DNA of 64,000 bases from Pseudoalteromonas haloplanktis ATCC 14393 (GCF_000238355.1 NZ_AHCA01000002.1:1-64000); one strand, 5' to 3'; shown: positions 43,477 through 54,689, counted from the first letter of the stretch. The notes: a model not told the origin generated them from the sequence alone. Numbers and translations: made by a program.

Positions 43477-44049
43477 ATGATTAAAGCAATTTCACTTTCT
43501 GCAATTTCACTGGCATTACTTGGTTTCAACAATGTAGCCCAAGCAGACACCACGAACATGGATTACCCACGTGTGTACACAGGTATTGGTTACGGCCAAT
43601 ATTCATTTCAGTTTGAAGACTCTGAAAACGACATCGATTTCGACGATGATTCACAAATGCTCAAAGGCTATGTCGGTACGCAATTTAATAAGTACCTGAG
43701 CTTAGAGCTTGCCTATCAAAACTTTGATGAAGTAAGCGATATCGACAGTTACGCCGAAGTTGATGGTGTATCATTAGCCGCTCGTTTAGCTGCCCCTATT
43801 ACAGAAAGCTTTTCTGTATATGCTAAAGGTGGTTGGCTAGAGTGGGATGCTGAAGTTACCAGCGATCTTCCTGCTATTGGCGAGATCTCCGCTGATCAAA
43901 GTGGTGGCGACGTTTTCTACGGTGCCGGTATCGAATACGCATTTACCACAAATATGCAAGTGCGTTTAGAGTATGAACGCTACGAACTAGAAGATGACTT
44001 TGACCCAGAAATGGATGTAGCCTCTGTATCATTCCAGTATATGTTCTAG
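43477..44049 (+). CDS. Outer-membrane beta-barrel protein (OmpA-like N-terminal fold)
   Basis: A 190-residue protein with signal peptide MIKAISLSAISLALLGFNNVAQA. Repeated amphipathic strands follow (YTGIGYGQYSFQFE, LSLELAYQNFDEV, QVRLEYERYEL), and it ends in Phe (SFQYMF), as required for BamA-dependent insertion. It probably forms an eight-stranded barrel. It is acidic between strands and has no peptidoglycan-binding domain. Its specific role is unknown. Confidence 0.82.
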   Translation: MIKAISLSAISLALLGFNNVAQADTTNMDYPRVYTGIGYGQYSFQFEDSENDIDFDDDSQMLKGYVGTQFNKYLSLELAYQNFDEVSDIDSYAEVDGVSLAARLAAPITESFSVYAKGGWLEWDAEVTSDLPAIGEISADQSGGDVFYGAGIEYAFTTNMQVRLEYERYELEDDFDPEMDVASVSFQYMF

Positions 44050-44086
44050 ATACTGTCCACACTCATATATCAAGTTATTTGACCGT

Positions 44087-44112
44087 AAAGGCAGCTTCAA
44101 GCTGCCTTTTTT
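44087..44112 (+). terminator. Terminator of the beta-barrel gene
   Basis: AAGGCAGCTT pairs with AAGCTGCCTT, followed by a T-run. Confidence 0.9.
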
Positions 44113-44158
44113 GTTGTTAGCGGTTAGAATGACATATCTTTCACTGTAATTGAGTCCC

Positions 44159-44863
44159 ATGAGCGATTATCAACTGACGGCCATCGGCCATATACACTCT
44201 CCTTATAAACAAAAATTTGCCATCCCCCGTCAACCTCGCTTAGTGCCACAGGCCAAAGCTAAATTGGTATTCACAGCAGATTTTAATCGTGAAGAGTTTG
44301 TGCGTGGGTTAGACGAATTCAGCCATATATGGCTACTTTTTCGTTTTCATGAAACCGCAGACAAAGGCTATTCAGCAATGGTTAGGCCACCACGACTTGG
44401 TGGTAACGAGCGCAAAGGCGTATTTGCTACTCGCGCGACTTTTAGACCAAATGCAATCGGTATGAGTGCTGTCAAACTAGAAGGCATTGAATATAAAAAT
44501 GGTCAGTTAAGTTTATTATTGGCTGGCATAGATTTACTCGACGGCACACCAATTTTAGACATTAAACCTTACTTGCCATATTCAGATGCGATGATTGAAG
44601 CTACAGCAGGTTTTGCCGATACTCGCCCAGAAACCGATATGACCGTTGAATTTAGCCAAGCAAGCTTGGATTTTATTGCAAAACAGCACAGCTATCCCGA
44701 GCTGCAAGACTTTATCAGTAATGTATTAAAACAAGATCCGCGCCCAGCTTACAAAAAGCAGTATGATGGCGAACAAAGTTATGGCATGACATTGTATGAT
44801 TTTAATATTCGTTGGCAGGTAAATGACAGCCATAACTACGTCAGCAGTATAGAAAAAAACTAG
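44159..44863 (+). CDS. trmO: tRNA (N6-threonylcarbamoyladenosine37-N6)-methyltransferase
   Basis: The 234-residue protein starts at the ATG at 44159 (a TTG nine bases upstream is less likely), close to the E. coli length of 235. The TsaA-type domain is clear: AIGHIHSPYKQKFAIPRQP near 7, IWLLFRFHE near 60, RPPRLGGNERKGVFATRATFRPNAIGMS near 81-105 and DGTPILDIKPYLPY near 128. It methylates t6A37 in tRNA-Thr with SAM. Confidence 0.95.
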   Translation: MSDYQLTAIGHIHSPYKQKFAIPRQPRLVPQAKAKLVFTADFNREEFVRGLDEFSHIWLLFRFHETADKGYSAMVRPPRLGGNERKGVFATRATFRPNAIGMSAVKLEGIEYKNGQLSLLLAGIDLLDGTPILDIKPYLPYSDAMIEATAGFADTRPETDMTVEFSQASLDFIAKQHSYPELQDFISNVLKQDPRPAYKKQYDGEQSYGMTLYDFNIRWQVNDSHNYVSSIEKN

Positions 44864-44953
44864 AAAAATACACTTAGCGCTTTAGTGTAAAAGCAACCGC
44901 TGCTAAACTTAGCGCTTATTGAAATAATAACTTTATAACTATCGGAAATAACC

Positions 44954-46678
44954 ATGCGTACCAGTCAATATATACTCGCAACACTGAAAGAAACACCGTC
45001 TGATGCTGAAATCGTTTCACATCAATTAATGCTACGAGCGGGTATGATCCGTCGTGTAGCGTCAGGTCTTTATACTTGGTTGCCCTCTGGTTTACGCGTG
45101 TTACGAAAAGTAGAAAACATCGTTCGCGAAGAAATGGATAAAACAGGTGCAATTGAAATGCTGATGCCTGTCATTCAACCAGCTGACTTATGGGAAGAAT
45201 CAGGTCGTTGGGAGCAATTTGGTCCTGAATTAATGCGCTTTACCGATCGTCACAATCGCGAATTTGCACTTGGTCCAACCCATGAAGAAGTGATCACCGA
45301 CTTTGTGCGTAAAGAGGTCAGCTCTTATAAACAGCTACCACTGACATTATACCAAGTACAAACTAAAGTACGCGATGAACGCCGCCCTCGTTTTGGTGTA
45401 ATGCGTGCCCGCGAATTTACTATGAAAGATGCCTACTCATTCCACCTGACTGATGAATGTTTAGACGCTACCTATCAAGCAATGCATAAAGCATACTGCA
45501 ATATTTTTGAGCGTTTAAACTTGGATTACCGCCCAGTTATAGCTGATACAGGTTCAATTGGTGGTAGCGTATCGCATGAGTTCCATGTTCTAGCAGAATC
45601 AGGTGAAGATGCCATTGCGTTTAGCGATGGTAGCGATTACGCAGCCAATATTGAAAAAGCTGAAGCATTAGCGCCTAGCGAAGAGCGCCCTGCTGCTGCA
45701 AAAGAATTAAAAGCATTCCCAACGCCTGACGCTAAAACCATCGAAGAGCTTAAAAAGCATTATGGTGTAAAACCTCATCGCGGCGTAAAAACCCTGATTG
45801 TTTACGGCACGCCAGACGAAAACGGTCAGCGTGGCTTAGTAGCATTAATTATACGCGGCGATCACGAACTCAACGAGTTAAAAGCTGAGAAACACCCATT
45901 AGTTGACTCACCACTTGAAATGGCCAGCGAAGCAGACATCGTTGCCGCTATTGGTGCAAAACCTGGTTCATTAGGTCCTGTTGGTTTAACTATGCCAATT
46001 ATTGTTGATAGAACGGCTAACGTGATGGCCGACTTTGTAGCAGGCGCAAACAAAGATAACGAACACTACAGTGGTATTAACTGGGATCGTGACGTAACAG
46101 ACTATGAAGTTGCCGATTTACGTAACATTGTTGAAGGTGATCCAAGCCCATGTGGCCAAGGTCACTTACAAATTAAACGTGGTATTGAAGTGGGCCATAT
46201 ATTCCAACTCGGTACTAAGTACTCAGAAGCGATGAAAGCCGGTGTGTTGAGTGAATCAGGCAAAAACCAAATTATGACCATGGGTTGTTATGGTATTGGT
46301 GTATCACGCATTGTAGCCGCTGCTATTGAGCAAAATAATGATCAATACGGGATTATTTGGCCACAACCAATCGCACCATTCGATATTGCCATTGTGCCTA
46401 TGAATATGCATAAATCGCATCGTATTCCTGATATCGCAAACAACCTTTATGATGGTTTGAAAGCGGCAGGTTTAGACGTGTTATTTGACGACCGTAAAGA
46501 GCGCCCAGGTGTGATGTTTAACGACATGGAACTACTTGGAGTGCCATTTACCTTAGTGATTGGCGAGCGCAACCTTGACGAAAACAAAGTTGAGCTTAAA
46601 AACCGTCGTACCGGTGAAAAGCTAATGATTGATATCGATACAGCAGTTGCAGCTATAAAAGCGGCTATGAACGCTTAA
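44954..46678 (+). CDS. proS: Prolyl-tRNA synthetase
   Basis: A 574-residue class II synthetase of the bacterial type with an editing insertion. Visible are [19 protein letters not shown], motif 2 ([24 protein letters not shown] near 136-159), the INS editing domain (about 220-400, with GDHELNELK and [11 protein letters not shown]) and motif 3 ([18 protein letters not shown] near 438). The anticodon domain ends at MNA. It is monocistronic, with a terminator. Confidence 0.97.
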   Translation: MRTSQYILATLKETPSDAEIVSHQLMLRAGMIRRVASGLYTWLPSGLRVLRKVENIVREEMDKTGAIEMLMPVIQPADLWEESGRWEQFGPELMRFTDRHNREFALGPTHEEVITDFVRKEVSSYKQLPLTLYQVQTKVRDERRPRFGVMRAREFTMKDAYSFHLTDECLDATYQAMHKAYCNIFERLNLDYRPVIADTGSIGGSVSHEFHVLAESGEDAIAFSDGSDYAANIEKAEALAPSEERPAAAKELKAFPTPDAKTIEELKKHYGVKPHRGVKTLIVYGTPDENGQRGLVALIIRGDHELNELKAEKHPLVDSPLEMASEADIVAAIGAKPGSLGPVGLTMPIIVDRTANVMADFVAGANKDNEHYSGINWDRDVTDYEVADLRNIVEGDPSPCGQGHLQIKRGIEVGHIFQLGTKYSEAMKAGVLSESGKNQIMTMGCYGIGVSRIVAAAIEQNNDQYGIIWPQPIAPFDIAIVPMNMHKSHRIPDIANNLYDGLKAAGLDVLFDDRKERPGVMFNDMELLGVPFTLVIGERNLDENKVELKNRRTGEKLMIDIDTAVAAIKAAMNA

Positions 46679-46704
46679 TAATGACAGCAATAGCTTAATA
46701 AAAG

Positions 46705-46727
46705 ACCGCTTAAATGCGGTTTTTTAT
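46705..46727 (+). terminator. Terminator of proS
   Basis: ACCGC and GCGGT flank TTAAAT, followed by a T-run. Confidence 0.85.
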
Positions 46728-46752
46728 TTTATAACACTCAATACCAAGAGCC

Positions 46753-47151
46753 CTATAGAGTAAACGGTAAAATTTCAGCGTTTATCTTTCCTGCGCTACT
46801 AAGTTTTACAATCACACGGTAGTGTTTGGTACTATCATCAAATTGCGCATACTCTAACACTAGCTGCTGAGTATAATTTCGCCCGTCTTGCTGCCAATTA
46901 ACGGTTAAATCCTCACCACTGTACCATTTTGACGGAAAACCAGTACCGCAGCTATTTTGTGGCTCAATGAGGCTACATGAAACCTGGTTACCTGTTGGGC
47001 CAACTTTCAGTTGCACATTTGTCATCGCTGATGTGCCGACATTTTCAAACTCTAAACCATTCACTTGTAGTTTAACGGGGGTAATAAGCTGGCAACCAAG
47101 TCCTGTTGTAGCTGCCAATAATGTTAAGCCGATATTTCTTATCATGGTCAT
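46753..47151 (-). CDS. Small secreted protein, possible lipoprotein
   Basis: A 132-residue protein with an N-terminal signal (MTMIRNIGLTLLAATTGLGC). The cysteine at 20 might be lipidated, although GLGC departs from a standard lipobox. The rest is beta-rich (LQVNGLEFENVGTSAMTNV, Cys pair near 58 and 68). The family is not recognised. Confidence 0.65.
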   Translation of the reverse strand: MTMIRNIGLTLLAATTGLGCQLITPVKLQVNGLEFENVGTSAMTNVQLKVGPTGNQVSCSLIEPQNSCGTGFPSKWYSGEDLTVNWQQDGRNYTQQLVLEYAQFDDSTKHYRVIVKLSSAGKINAEILPFTL

Positions 47152-47255
47152 TGTCTAGTCCATTTATTCATTGTCATAGATGTTTAGTCAAACAGTCGTA
47201 TAAACGTCATTTAAGTTGCTTAACTTTGTTGTTATTACACCGTGAGTAAATACCT

Positions 47256-48095
47256 ATGAACGATACCGAAAAAAGCGATAAAAAGCACTATCCCGCCGTT
47301 TGGATCTCCGATGTACATTTAGGCTATAAAGATTGTAGAGCTGATTACCTGCTCGATTTTTTAAATAGTATTGAATGTGAAACCCTCTATTTAGTGGGCG
47401 ATATTGTTGATTTGTGGTCAATGAAGCGAAACTTCTTTTGGCACCCCAGTCACTATCAAGTATTAGCCTGCATTCAAGCTATGGCCGAGCAAGGAACGCG
47501 CGTAATTTATATTCCCGGCAATCATGATGAAACATTTAGGCAATACGTCAATAACAGCTTATTTGGTATTGAAGTTCATCAGCAGTTTATTCACACCACC
47601 AAAGCCAATAAACGCTTTCTACTCGTTCATGGTGATGATTTTGATTCCGCCACGCGGTATAACAAATTAATTAGTATTGCAGGTGATGCGGGCTATGACT
47701 TTTTGTTATTTTTAAATCGTTGGACTAACCGCATACGCCGTTTATATGGTGGTAACTATTGGTCACTAGCATCATGGATCAAAGCGCGTGTTCACAAAGC
47801 TCGAGAAGCCATAGAAGCATTTGAAAATGCCGCAATCCATGAAGCCAAAAAACAAGGTGTTGATGGGATAATCTGCGGCCATATCCACCATCCACAATTA
47901 AAAGTTGTTGATGGCATTGTTTATTGTAATGATGGTGATTGGATAGAAAATTGCACTGCGTTAGTTGAGCAAGAAAATGGCCGAATTGAGTTACTCCATT
48001 GGTCAGAAACTCAAAAAGTAATTAACTCCGCAGATATCGCCTCGATCGATAAACTAACAACCGCCGCAACGGCGAAAGCAAAAACAGCAGCTTAA
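47256..48095 (+). CDS. LpxH-like metallophosphoesterase (UDP-2,3-diacylglucosamine diphosphatase-like)
   Basis: A 279-residue calcineurin-like phosphoesterase with the full metal-binding set: SDVHLG near 18, LVGDIVDLW near 47, PGNHDE near 88, LLVHGDDFD near 127 and CGHIHHP near 206. Members are annotated as UDP-2,3-diacylglucosamine diphosphatase, which makes lipid X in lipid A synthesis. This subgroup differs from canonical LpxH, so its true substrate is uncertain. Confidence 0.82.
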   Translation: MNDTEKSDKKHYPAVWISDVHLGYKDCRADYLLDFLNSIECETLYLVGDIVDLWSMKRNFFWHPSHYQVLACIQAMAEQGTRVIYIPGNHDETFRQYVNNSLFGIEVHQQFIHTTKANKRFLLVHGDDFDSATRYNKLISIAGDAGYDFLLFLNRWTNRIRRLYGGNYWSLASWIKARVHKAREAIEAFENAAIHEAKKQGVDGIICGHIHHPQLKVVDGIVYCNDGDWIENCTALVEQENGRIELLHWSETQKVINSADIASIDKLTTAATAKAKTAA

Positions 48096-48102
48096 CATAA
48101 GC

Positions 48103-48137
48103 TTCACGGCTGTGGGCTAGAAAACTCCAGCCGTGTT
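48103..48137 (+). terminator. Probable terminator of the phosphoesterase gene
   Basis: CACGGCTG at 48,105 pairs with CAGCCGTG at 48,128 around a 15-base loop; the run of T is weak. Confidence 0.5.
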
Positions 48138-48192
48138 AGTTATTTACAATAGCGCTCAAATACTTAATTTTGTATTTAATTCAAAAATATTA

Positions 48193-48354
48193 ATACCAAT
48201 CGTGTTAAGTTACTGACCATTTATAGCGACAGGTAAATACAGTGATAACAAGGCAGAAATTTTGACATGTAGTTGTTCTGCATGAAAAATTTATAAAGCA
48301 GTTAGCGCTTTATTTAGCCCGCTAGAATGGTTAACTATTTAAGTTGATTGGTAT
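48193..48354. repeat. MITE-like element with imperfect terminal inverted repeats
   Basis: A 162-bp AT-rich segment. The left end starts ATACCAATCGTGTTAAG and the right end, read on the minus strand, starts ATACCAATCAACTTAAA. The similarity continues through TGACCATT/TAACCATT to TAGCG, about 36 bp in all. No coding frame lies inside. It is flanked by A/T and fits a miniature inverted-repeat element. It lies between the phosphoesterase and trhO genes. Confidence 0.65.
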
Positions 48355-48370
48355 AAGGCGTCTGAGCCTA

Positions 48371-48404
48371 AAAACAAAAAGCCCCAGACAATGCTGAGGC
48401 TTTT
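48371..48404 (-). terminator. Terminator of trhO
   Basis: On the minus strand AAGCCTCAG pairs with CTGGGGCTT and a T-run follows. Confidence 0.8.
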
Positions 48405-48428
48405 ACATTTAATGCAGGTAACGCTAAA

Positions 48429-49436
48429 TTACTTTTTACGCTGTGCGTCTTTTTGCGCTTTTTTGGCTTCTTTACGTTTTTGTAAAACAGCTTGCGCTTC
48501 GTTGCCAATATGGCCTTCACCGCGAGCTTGCGCTAATTCAATTTGCTTTTGACGTTCAGCAAATCGTGCTCTTTGCTCGTCGGTCACATCATCAATACAG
48601 TGATGGCACGAAACGCCTTCCATGTATTCAGCTTTTAACTTTTCGTCTTCAGTGATTGGCATACGACAGGCATGGCACTGATCATATGAGCCTTTTTGTA
48701 AGTCGTGATCGACCGCAACGCGGTTATCAAATACAAAGCACTCACCTTCCCACATGGTCTCTTCTTTTGGCACTTCTTCTAAGTATTTTAAAATGCCGCC
48801 TTCAAGATGATATACATCCTCAAAACCTTGCTCTTTCATATAAGCGGTGGATTTTTCACAGCGGATCCCGCCAGTACAAAACATGGCTACTTTTTTATGC
48901 TTGCTTGGATCAAGGTTTTCTTTCGCCCATTGTGGAAACTCGCGGAACGTTTTAGTATTTGGATCTATCGCGTTTTGAAAAGTACCGATTTCAATTTCAT
49001 AATCGTTACGAGTATCAACTAAAATAACCTCAGGATCAGAAATAAGCGCATTCCAATCTTTTGGTTTTACATAGCTGCCAACCACTTTTAACGGGTCAAC
49101 GCCTTCAACACCCATAGTCACGATTTCTTTTTTTAATTTTACTTTAGTGCGGTAAAACGGGCATTCATCATCGTATGATTCTTTAGAGACGATATTGTCT
49201 AAGTTTGGTTGCTTATCAAGCCACGCTAATAAGTTGTCAATGCCTTCACGTTTAGCTGCAACAGTGCCATTGATGCCTTCAGCGGCGATCAGCAAAGTAC
49301 CACGTACTTCATTGGCTTCCATTACATCAAGCAGTGGTTGGCGCAGTGCTTCAAACTCAGGTAAAGCGACAAATTTATACAAAGCACACACAACAAAGTG
49401 CGCACTGGTGACATTATCTTTATGAATGGCTGTCAT
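48429..49436 (-). CDS. trhO: tRNA uridine(34) hydroxylase (rhodanese-like)
   Basis: A 335-residue TrhO/YceA protein. The N-terminal domain contains [20 protein letters not shown] near 47-66. The rhodanese domain follows, with [18 protein letters not shown] near 139 and the active Cys in [12 protein letters not shown] near 184. The C-terminus has [12 protein letters not shown] and SCHHCIDD cysteine pairs. It hydroxylates U34 of tRNA with oxygen, a step towards cmo5U. It is divergent from the helicase gene. Confidence 0.93.
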   Translation of the reverse strand: MTAIHKDNVTSAHFVVCALYKFVALPEFEALRQPLLDVMEANEVRGTLLIAAEGINGTVAAKREGIDNLLAWLDKQPNLDNIVSKESYDDECPFYRTKVKLKKEIVTMGVEGVDPLKVVGSYVKPKDWNALISDPEVILVDTRNDYEIEIGTFQNAIDPNTKTFREFPQWAKENLDPSKHKKVAMFCTGGIRCEKSTAYMKEQGFEDVYHLEGGILKYLEEVPKEETMWEGECFVFDNRVAVDHDLQKGSYDQCHACRMPITEDEKLKAEYMEGVSCHHCIDDVTDEQRARFAERQKQIELAQARGEGHIGNEAQAVLQKRKEAKKAQKDAQRKK

Positions 49437-49636
49437 GGGTTTTCCTATTTTGCTTTTTCAAAACCGAATCGTAAATCCGGCGCATTGGGGCGCGTATTTT
49501 ACGCTTTTTCAAATTAAATGCAAAAAAAGCCGCGATTCATTGGTTTTTACTGTTAGCGCAACACCCTACTACGCTATAATAGGTGCATTATTTTTGGCAA
49601 ATTGCCAACGACTTGCTCAATTTGGAGAAACACACT

Positions 49637-50962
49637 TTGCACTTTACTGATCTTGGGATTGATACTCGCCTTGAAACACAGCTTGCGCATCAAGGCATCA
49701 CTCAGCCCACTGATATTCAAGCTCATGCTGTGCCTACAGCGCTTGCTGGCCACGACATTTTCGCTCAGTCTAAAACGGGCTCAGGTAAAACGTTAGCGTT
49801 TTTATTACCCGCTGTTCAACGAGTGATGAAACAAAAGGCCCTCAGTAAACGTGACCCACGTGTATTAATTGTTGCTCCAACGCGAGAACTCGCGACCCAA
49901 GTTTTTACCCAACTTAGGTTGCTTATCGCCGGTACCAATATTAAAGCCGTTAAAATTCTTGGCGGTGAAAACTTTAATGATCAAATTAAAGCACTGCGTA
50001 ATGACCCACATTTTGTTATTGCCACACCAGGGCGATTAGCCGATCACTTAACCCAGCGCTCGTTGCAGTTAAGTGGGTTGGAGCTGTTAATTTTTGATGA
50101 AGCCGACCGTATTTTAGATTTAGGTTTTACCGAACAACTTAAAATGATCAACGAATTGGCCGATCACCGCTTGCGCCAGACTCTGTTATTTTCTGCAACC
50201 TTAGATCATGCTCAAGTTGATGCGCTCTCTCGCAATTTATTAAAAAATCCAAAGCAAATTATGCTCAGTGCAGCAAACGAGCAGCATTCAGATATCAAGC
50301 AAAGCTTATATTTAGCAGATCACTTAGATCATAAAGAAGCCTTGCTTGAACACTTTGTAAAACAGGATAATGTTGGTCAATGTATTATTTTTACGGCCAC
50401 ACGCGCTGATACCACACGTTTAAGTGAATTATTGCTCAGTAAAGGTTTAAAAGCACAAGCGCTCGCCGGTGATCTAACGCAAAGTAAACGTCTCGATATC
50501 ATGGACGCTTTTAGCCGCGAAAACTTTAAAATTTTAATCACCACTGATGTTGCATCTCGTGGCCTTGATTTATTAAGCGTCACCCATGTAATTAATTTTG
50601 ATTTACCAAAACATGCTGAAGAATACGTACACCGCATCGGTCGTACCGGTCGCGCAGGCTTTAAAGGAACGGCTATTTCTTTAGTAGGCCCTAAAGATTG
50701 GCCAAGCTATAAAGCCATTAAATCCTTTTTAAATGATGAGCTTGAATTTCATACAGTGGCAGGTTTAACGGGCAAATTCAAAGGATTGCGAGAAGCAAAA
50801 CCAGTCGCAGGAAAAGCAACTTCGCAAAAAGCCAAGCCTAAAGCTAAGTCAGTTACTAAACGTAAAGTGAAACCAAAGCAGCCTCAAGCACCAATAAAAG
50901 CGCCGTTAAACATTGATGGTGATGCGCCTATGCGCCGCCGTAAAAAGCCAGAACAGGAATAA
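49637..50962 (+). CDS. DEAD-box RNA helicase
   Basis: The start is taken at the TTG at 49637, preceded by GGAG, giving MHFTDLGIDTRLETQL as in relatives. The protein has about 441 residues. Motifs: Q-motif near 20, SKTGSGKT near 41, PTRELA near 74, DEAD near 148, SAT near 179 and HRIGRTGRAG near 334. A basic C-terminal tail (about 395-440, KAKPKAKSVTKRKVKPKQ) probably binds RNA. It is followed by CvfB after 2 bp, so the two are co-transcribed. Confidence 0.92.
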   Translation: MHFTDLGIDTRLETQLAHQGITQPTDIQAHAVPTALAGHDIFAQSKTGSGKTLAFLLPAVQRVMKQKALSKRDPRVLIVAPTRELATQVFTQLRLLIAGTNIKAVKILGGENFNDQIKALRNDPHFVIATPGRLADHLTQRSLQLSGLELLIFDEADRILDLGFTEQLKMINELADHRLRQTLLFSATLDHAQVDALSRNLLKNPKQIMLSAANEQHSDIKQSLYLADHLDHKEALLEHFVKQDNVGQCIIFTATRADTTRLSELLLSKGLKAQALAGDLTQSKRLDIMDAFSRENFKILITTDVASRGLDLLSVTHVINFDLPKHAEEYVHRIGRTGRAGFKGTAISLVGPKDWPSYKAIKSFLNDELEFHTVAGLTGKFKGLREAKPVAGKATSQKAKPKAKSVTKRKVKPKQPQAPIKAPLNIDGDAPMRRRKKPEQE

Positions 50963-50964
50963 AA

Positions 50965-51863
<899 letters not shown>

Positions 51864-52198
51864 AAATTTAATATTGATATAGAAAAGAGTAAAGTGAAAA
51901 CTTTGCTCTTTTTTGTTTTATAAGCACCAATGACAGCAATGAGCGCGAAGCAGACACTAAAAAGTTAAATTTATTCCTACTTCTTTGAGTAGAAGCCTAA
52001 TTTTGTCCAATAACATTATTAACCGCCGTTTTGGTGAAAAATAATACCCCTTGTATTTTAGCGATTTTAATTAACTGTTTACAAAAGTAATTTTTGGTGA
52101 AATTATCAGGGTATGTAATATACGCCGCTTTGGTGTGTTATAAACCACCACAATGGTGTTCAATATACTATTATGTTTTTATGAGAAAGAGATTTTAA
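51864..52198. other. Promoter-side non-coding stretch with GGTG repeats
   Basis: It contains a terminator-like hairpin at 51,881-51,915 and direct repeats CGCCGTTTTGGTG (52,024) and CGCCGCTTTGGTG (52,123), with further TTTGGTG near 52,092 and a CACCACAATGGTG palindrome just before the next gene. No gene is supported. Confidence 0.5.
51881..51915 (+). terminator. Terminator after cvfB, left copy of a duplicated hairpin
   Basis: GAGTAAAGT pairs with ACTTTGCTC (one G-U) and a run of T follows. A hairpin with nearly the same sequence lies at 53,919-53,952. Confidence 0.75.
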
Positions 52199-53382
52199 TT
52201 GAGTTATAGTCGATTATTAGAAGGCGTAAGAGCATTTAGCCCTCTGTTGCAGGCTTATGAGGCTGGTTATACAACAGAAGATATTAGAGGTTCAATAAAT
52301 GAAGCTCTAATCGGTGAGTTTGAGAATCAAAGCATGCTCAAGCGATATGGATTAGATCTGTTAACTGTCGAATCGGTCAACGTAACAAAAGTAAAAATGA
52401 ATGACTGGTCGAAATCTGTTTACGAAAAAACGCTTGATATGAGGCGTAACGTCTTAGCAAAAGATGAAACAAAGGTGCTGAAATAGTTGCTCAATGGGAG
52501 CAAAGTATCGGCAAAGCATTATCACTTTATTGGAGTGCAGCTAAGTTTGAATATCATAAGTCTGAGTTACCGCTAGACGATTATGCATATGAGCTACTTC
52601 GAAATATAGGGGCTGTAATTGAAGGTACCCTTCAAGTATATCTTAAAGAACTTTTCCATCTTGTTTCATCTTTTAATGGTGCTGAAGTATCATACTCGCA
52701 AGTTGCATCAATGAGTTTAGGTAAAGTAGTAAACCAACTATCAAGCAAACTAGAAGACGATAACATATTTACGCTTCCACCTTGGATGGTTCCGCTGAAT
52801 CAATGGCGAAACATCGCACAACACTTCTCTGTCAACACTGATGATAATCATATTGTTTGCAAATATGGCTCAAGAAACCAACATGAGATCACTCTAACTA
52901 GAGAAGAACTTTTCGCTGTCGCACAAGCAGTATTCTTATTGTTCTCAGCAGTTAGGACATCACAAACAATCTTCGTGCTAGATAATGCCGATTCATTATC
53001 TTCACACTGTAAAGGATTCAAAAGAAAAGAAGATGATGAATCATTTCAATTTTGTGTTGGTGCTGCGTCGCAAGGATTTGAGGTTACTGAGTTAGAAATA
53101 ACCACTGATAAAGCATTTGCTAAACTGTGTGATGTTACAGATGATTTATCTTTACAGCGAGCGTTACATGCTTCTCAATTTGTATATCAATTATGGGTTT
53201 TATCAAAATCTGATAAAGTAATTCTTAAGTATGTGCCAAAGAGTAATGACAAAACTTTAGTTACTAAAGCAAACTCAGAGGATTGTGAAAAAGTTTTTAA
53301 TGGGGAGCAGCCTTTCTCATACCTGTCGGAGGTTGTGGAGTATATTATTGAAGAGCTTAGCGTAGCGGAAACCAAAGCATAA
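52199..53382 (+). pseudogene. Frameshifted accessory gene with HEPN-type RNxxxH motif
   Basis: The first 95 codons (from a TTG at 52199) stop at 52,486. A second frame, one base back, is open from 52,468 to 53,382, yet has no ATG, GTG or TTG before 52,711. Reading through, with one base restored in the AAA near 52,471-52,473, gives a smooth protein of about 394 residues. The single-base loss may be a true mutation, a sequencing error or a programmed -1 shift. The sequence NQWRNIAQHFS (near 53 kb coding position 52,800) carries R-N-x3-H, typical of HEPN RNases, suggesting a defence effector. The family is not recognised. Confidence 0.6.
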
Positions 53383-53984
53383 TCGGGTAGCCTGGAAGTC
53401 TCTTCCAGCCCCCACACCACCGATCATGCACTTTTTTATTAACAGGAAGTACAATGGGCGGTTTATCTCCCGTAATGAATATTGCTCCAAATATCTCTCA
53501 ATGACGCTAAACCTTGTGAAGCCAAGTTGTCATTGCCTTGTGCGAGGTTTACGTCAGTAGCAAATTCTTACCCTTCAGCGTATCCAGTGATCTAAATCCA
53601 CTGTTAGGTGAAAAGCGTTGGCTATTAGGTAGTAGTGTCCTCAGGCGCGCAAATACTTTTGAACCTAGAATCTGTATTACTCTTAAGCGCAGCGCCTCTT
53701 AACCTCTTTGTGAATAAATTACTAAGTTTTTTGCACAAAGAGAAGGGAATGAGAAGTAAATGAGGGAAACTTAGCGCTTAGTATTGGCATGGTTAAACCA
53801 CCAATAAAAATAAATTAAAATCGAGTTATTCTACAGGCTCGTGCCGACCATCTGCAACTGCCAAATTCCAAATTCTAACCTATTCATCGCCAAGTTATTA
53901 AGTTTGTATACCCAGAAACAAAAAGAGCAAAGTAAAAACTTTGCTCTTTTTATTAGTAATAGTACTAATAAAAATAACGCTTGT
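53383..53984. other. Gene-free stretch, possible remnant of mobile DNA
   Basis: About 600 bp without a supported frame. It starts with GGGTAGCCTGGAAGTCTCTT and a CCCCCACACCACCG segment, words I associate with regions around bacterial group II introns. No reverse transcriptase frame is visible. The right part ends in the second terminator copy at 53,919-53,952. The origin is uncertain. Confidence 0.35.
53919..53952. terminator. Terminator after pyrF, right copy of a duplicated hairpin
   Basis: GAGCAAAGT pairs with ACTTTGCTC around AAAA, with A-rich and T-rich flanks; usable in both directions. Twenty-five of 27 core bases match the copy at 51,881. Confidence 0.8.
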
Positions 53985-54689
53985 TTATTTTATCGAGTCA
54001 TTAATTTCTTTAAGAACCGCAACTGGGTCAGCCGATTGGGTGATTGGGCGGCCTACAACTAAATAGTCGCTGCCATCTTCTACAGCTTGTTTTGGTGTCA
54101 TGATGCGCTTTTGGTCACCTGCATCGCTGCCTGCAGGGCGAATACCTGGGGTCACTAGTTTAAAGTCTGCGCCAAGTTCCGCTTTTAATTTCTTCGCTTC
54201 TTGTGCTGAGCACACTACCCCGTCAAGGCCTGATTCTTTTGCAAGTTTTGCTAAATAAATAACCTGCTCTTCTGGGGTTTTATCAACCCCTAAACGAGTA
54301 AGCTCTGCAGCATCCATGCTGGTTAAAACAGTAACCGCAATTAACAGTGGCGCTTTATCACCAAATTGCTCAAGCGCTTGTTTGGCTTTAGTCATCATTT
54401 CGACACCGCCACTGGCGTGAACATTAACCATCCAAACACCCATTTTGGCCGCTGCAGTAACCGCTTTTGCTACTGTGTTTGGAATGTCATGAAATTTAAG
54501 ATCTAAGAATACGTCAAAGCCTAAATCAATCAGCTGTTTGACAAACGTAGGTCCAAAATAAGTGAACATTTCTTTTCCGACTTTTAAACGGCAAGTATCA
54601 GGGGAAAGTTGTTTAACAAAATTTAATGCTGTTTGCTGATCATCATAATCAAGGGCGATAAGAACTTTTTTAGATTGTTCGAGAGACAT
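53985..54689 (-). CDS. pyrF: Orotidine 5'-phosphate decarboxylase
   Basis: The ATG at 54689 after TTAGGAAAG gives 234 residues; the longer frame is rejected. The catalytic set is VLIALDYDD near 9, [12 protein letters not shown] near 61 with Asp-x-Lys-x2-Asp, VTPGIRPAG near 178 and the terminal [14 protein letters not shown]. It decarboxylates OMP to UMP in pyrimidine synthesis. The gene follows lapB on the minus strand and is the last of the block. Confidence 0.96.
   Translation of the reverse strand: MSLEQSKKVLIALDYDDQQTALNFVKQLSPDTCRLKVGKEMFTYFGPTFVKQLIDLGFDVFLDLKFHDIPNTVAKAVTAAAKMGVWMVNVHASGGVEMMTKAKQALEQFGDKAPLLIAVTVLTSMDAAELTRLGVDKTPEEQVIYLAKLAKESGLDGVVCSAQEAKKLKAELGADFKLVTPGIRPAGSDAGDQKRIMTPKQAVEDGSDYLVVGRPITQSADPVAVLKEINDSIK

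Noticed and set aside
53383..53700. Group II intron or retron
   Set aside because: A few words recall intron-flanking sequences, but no reverse transcriptase frame or domain V hairpin could be recognised, so only a possible remnant is noted.
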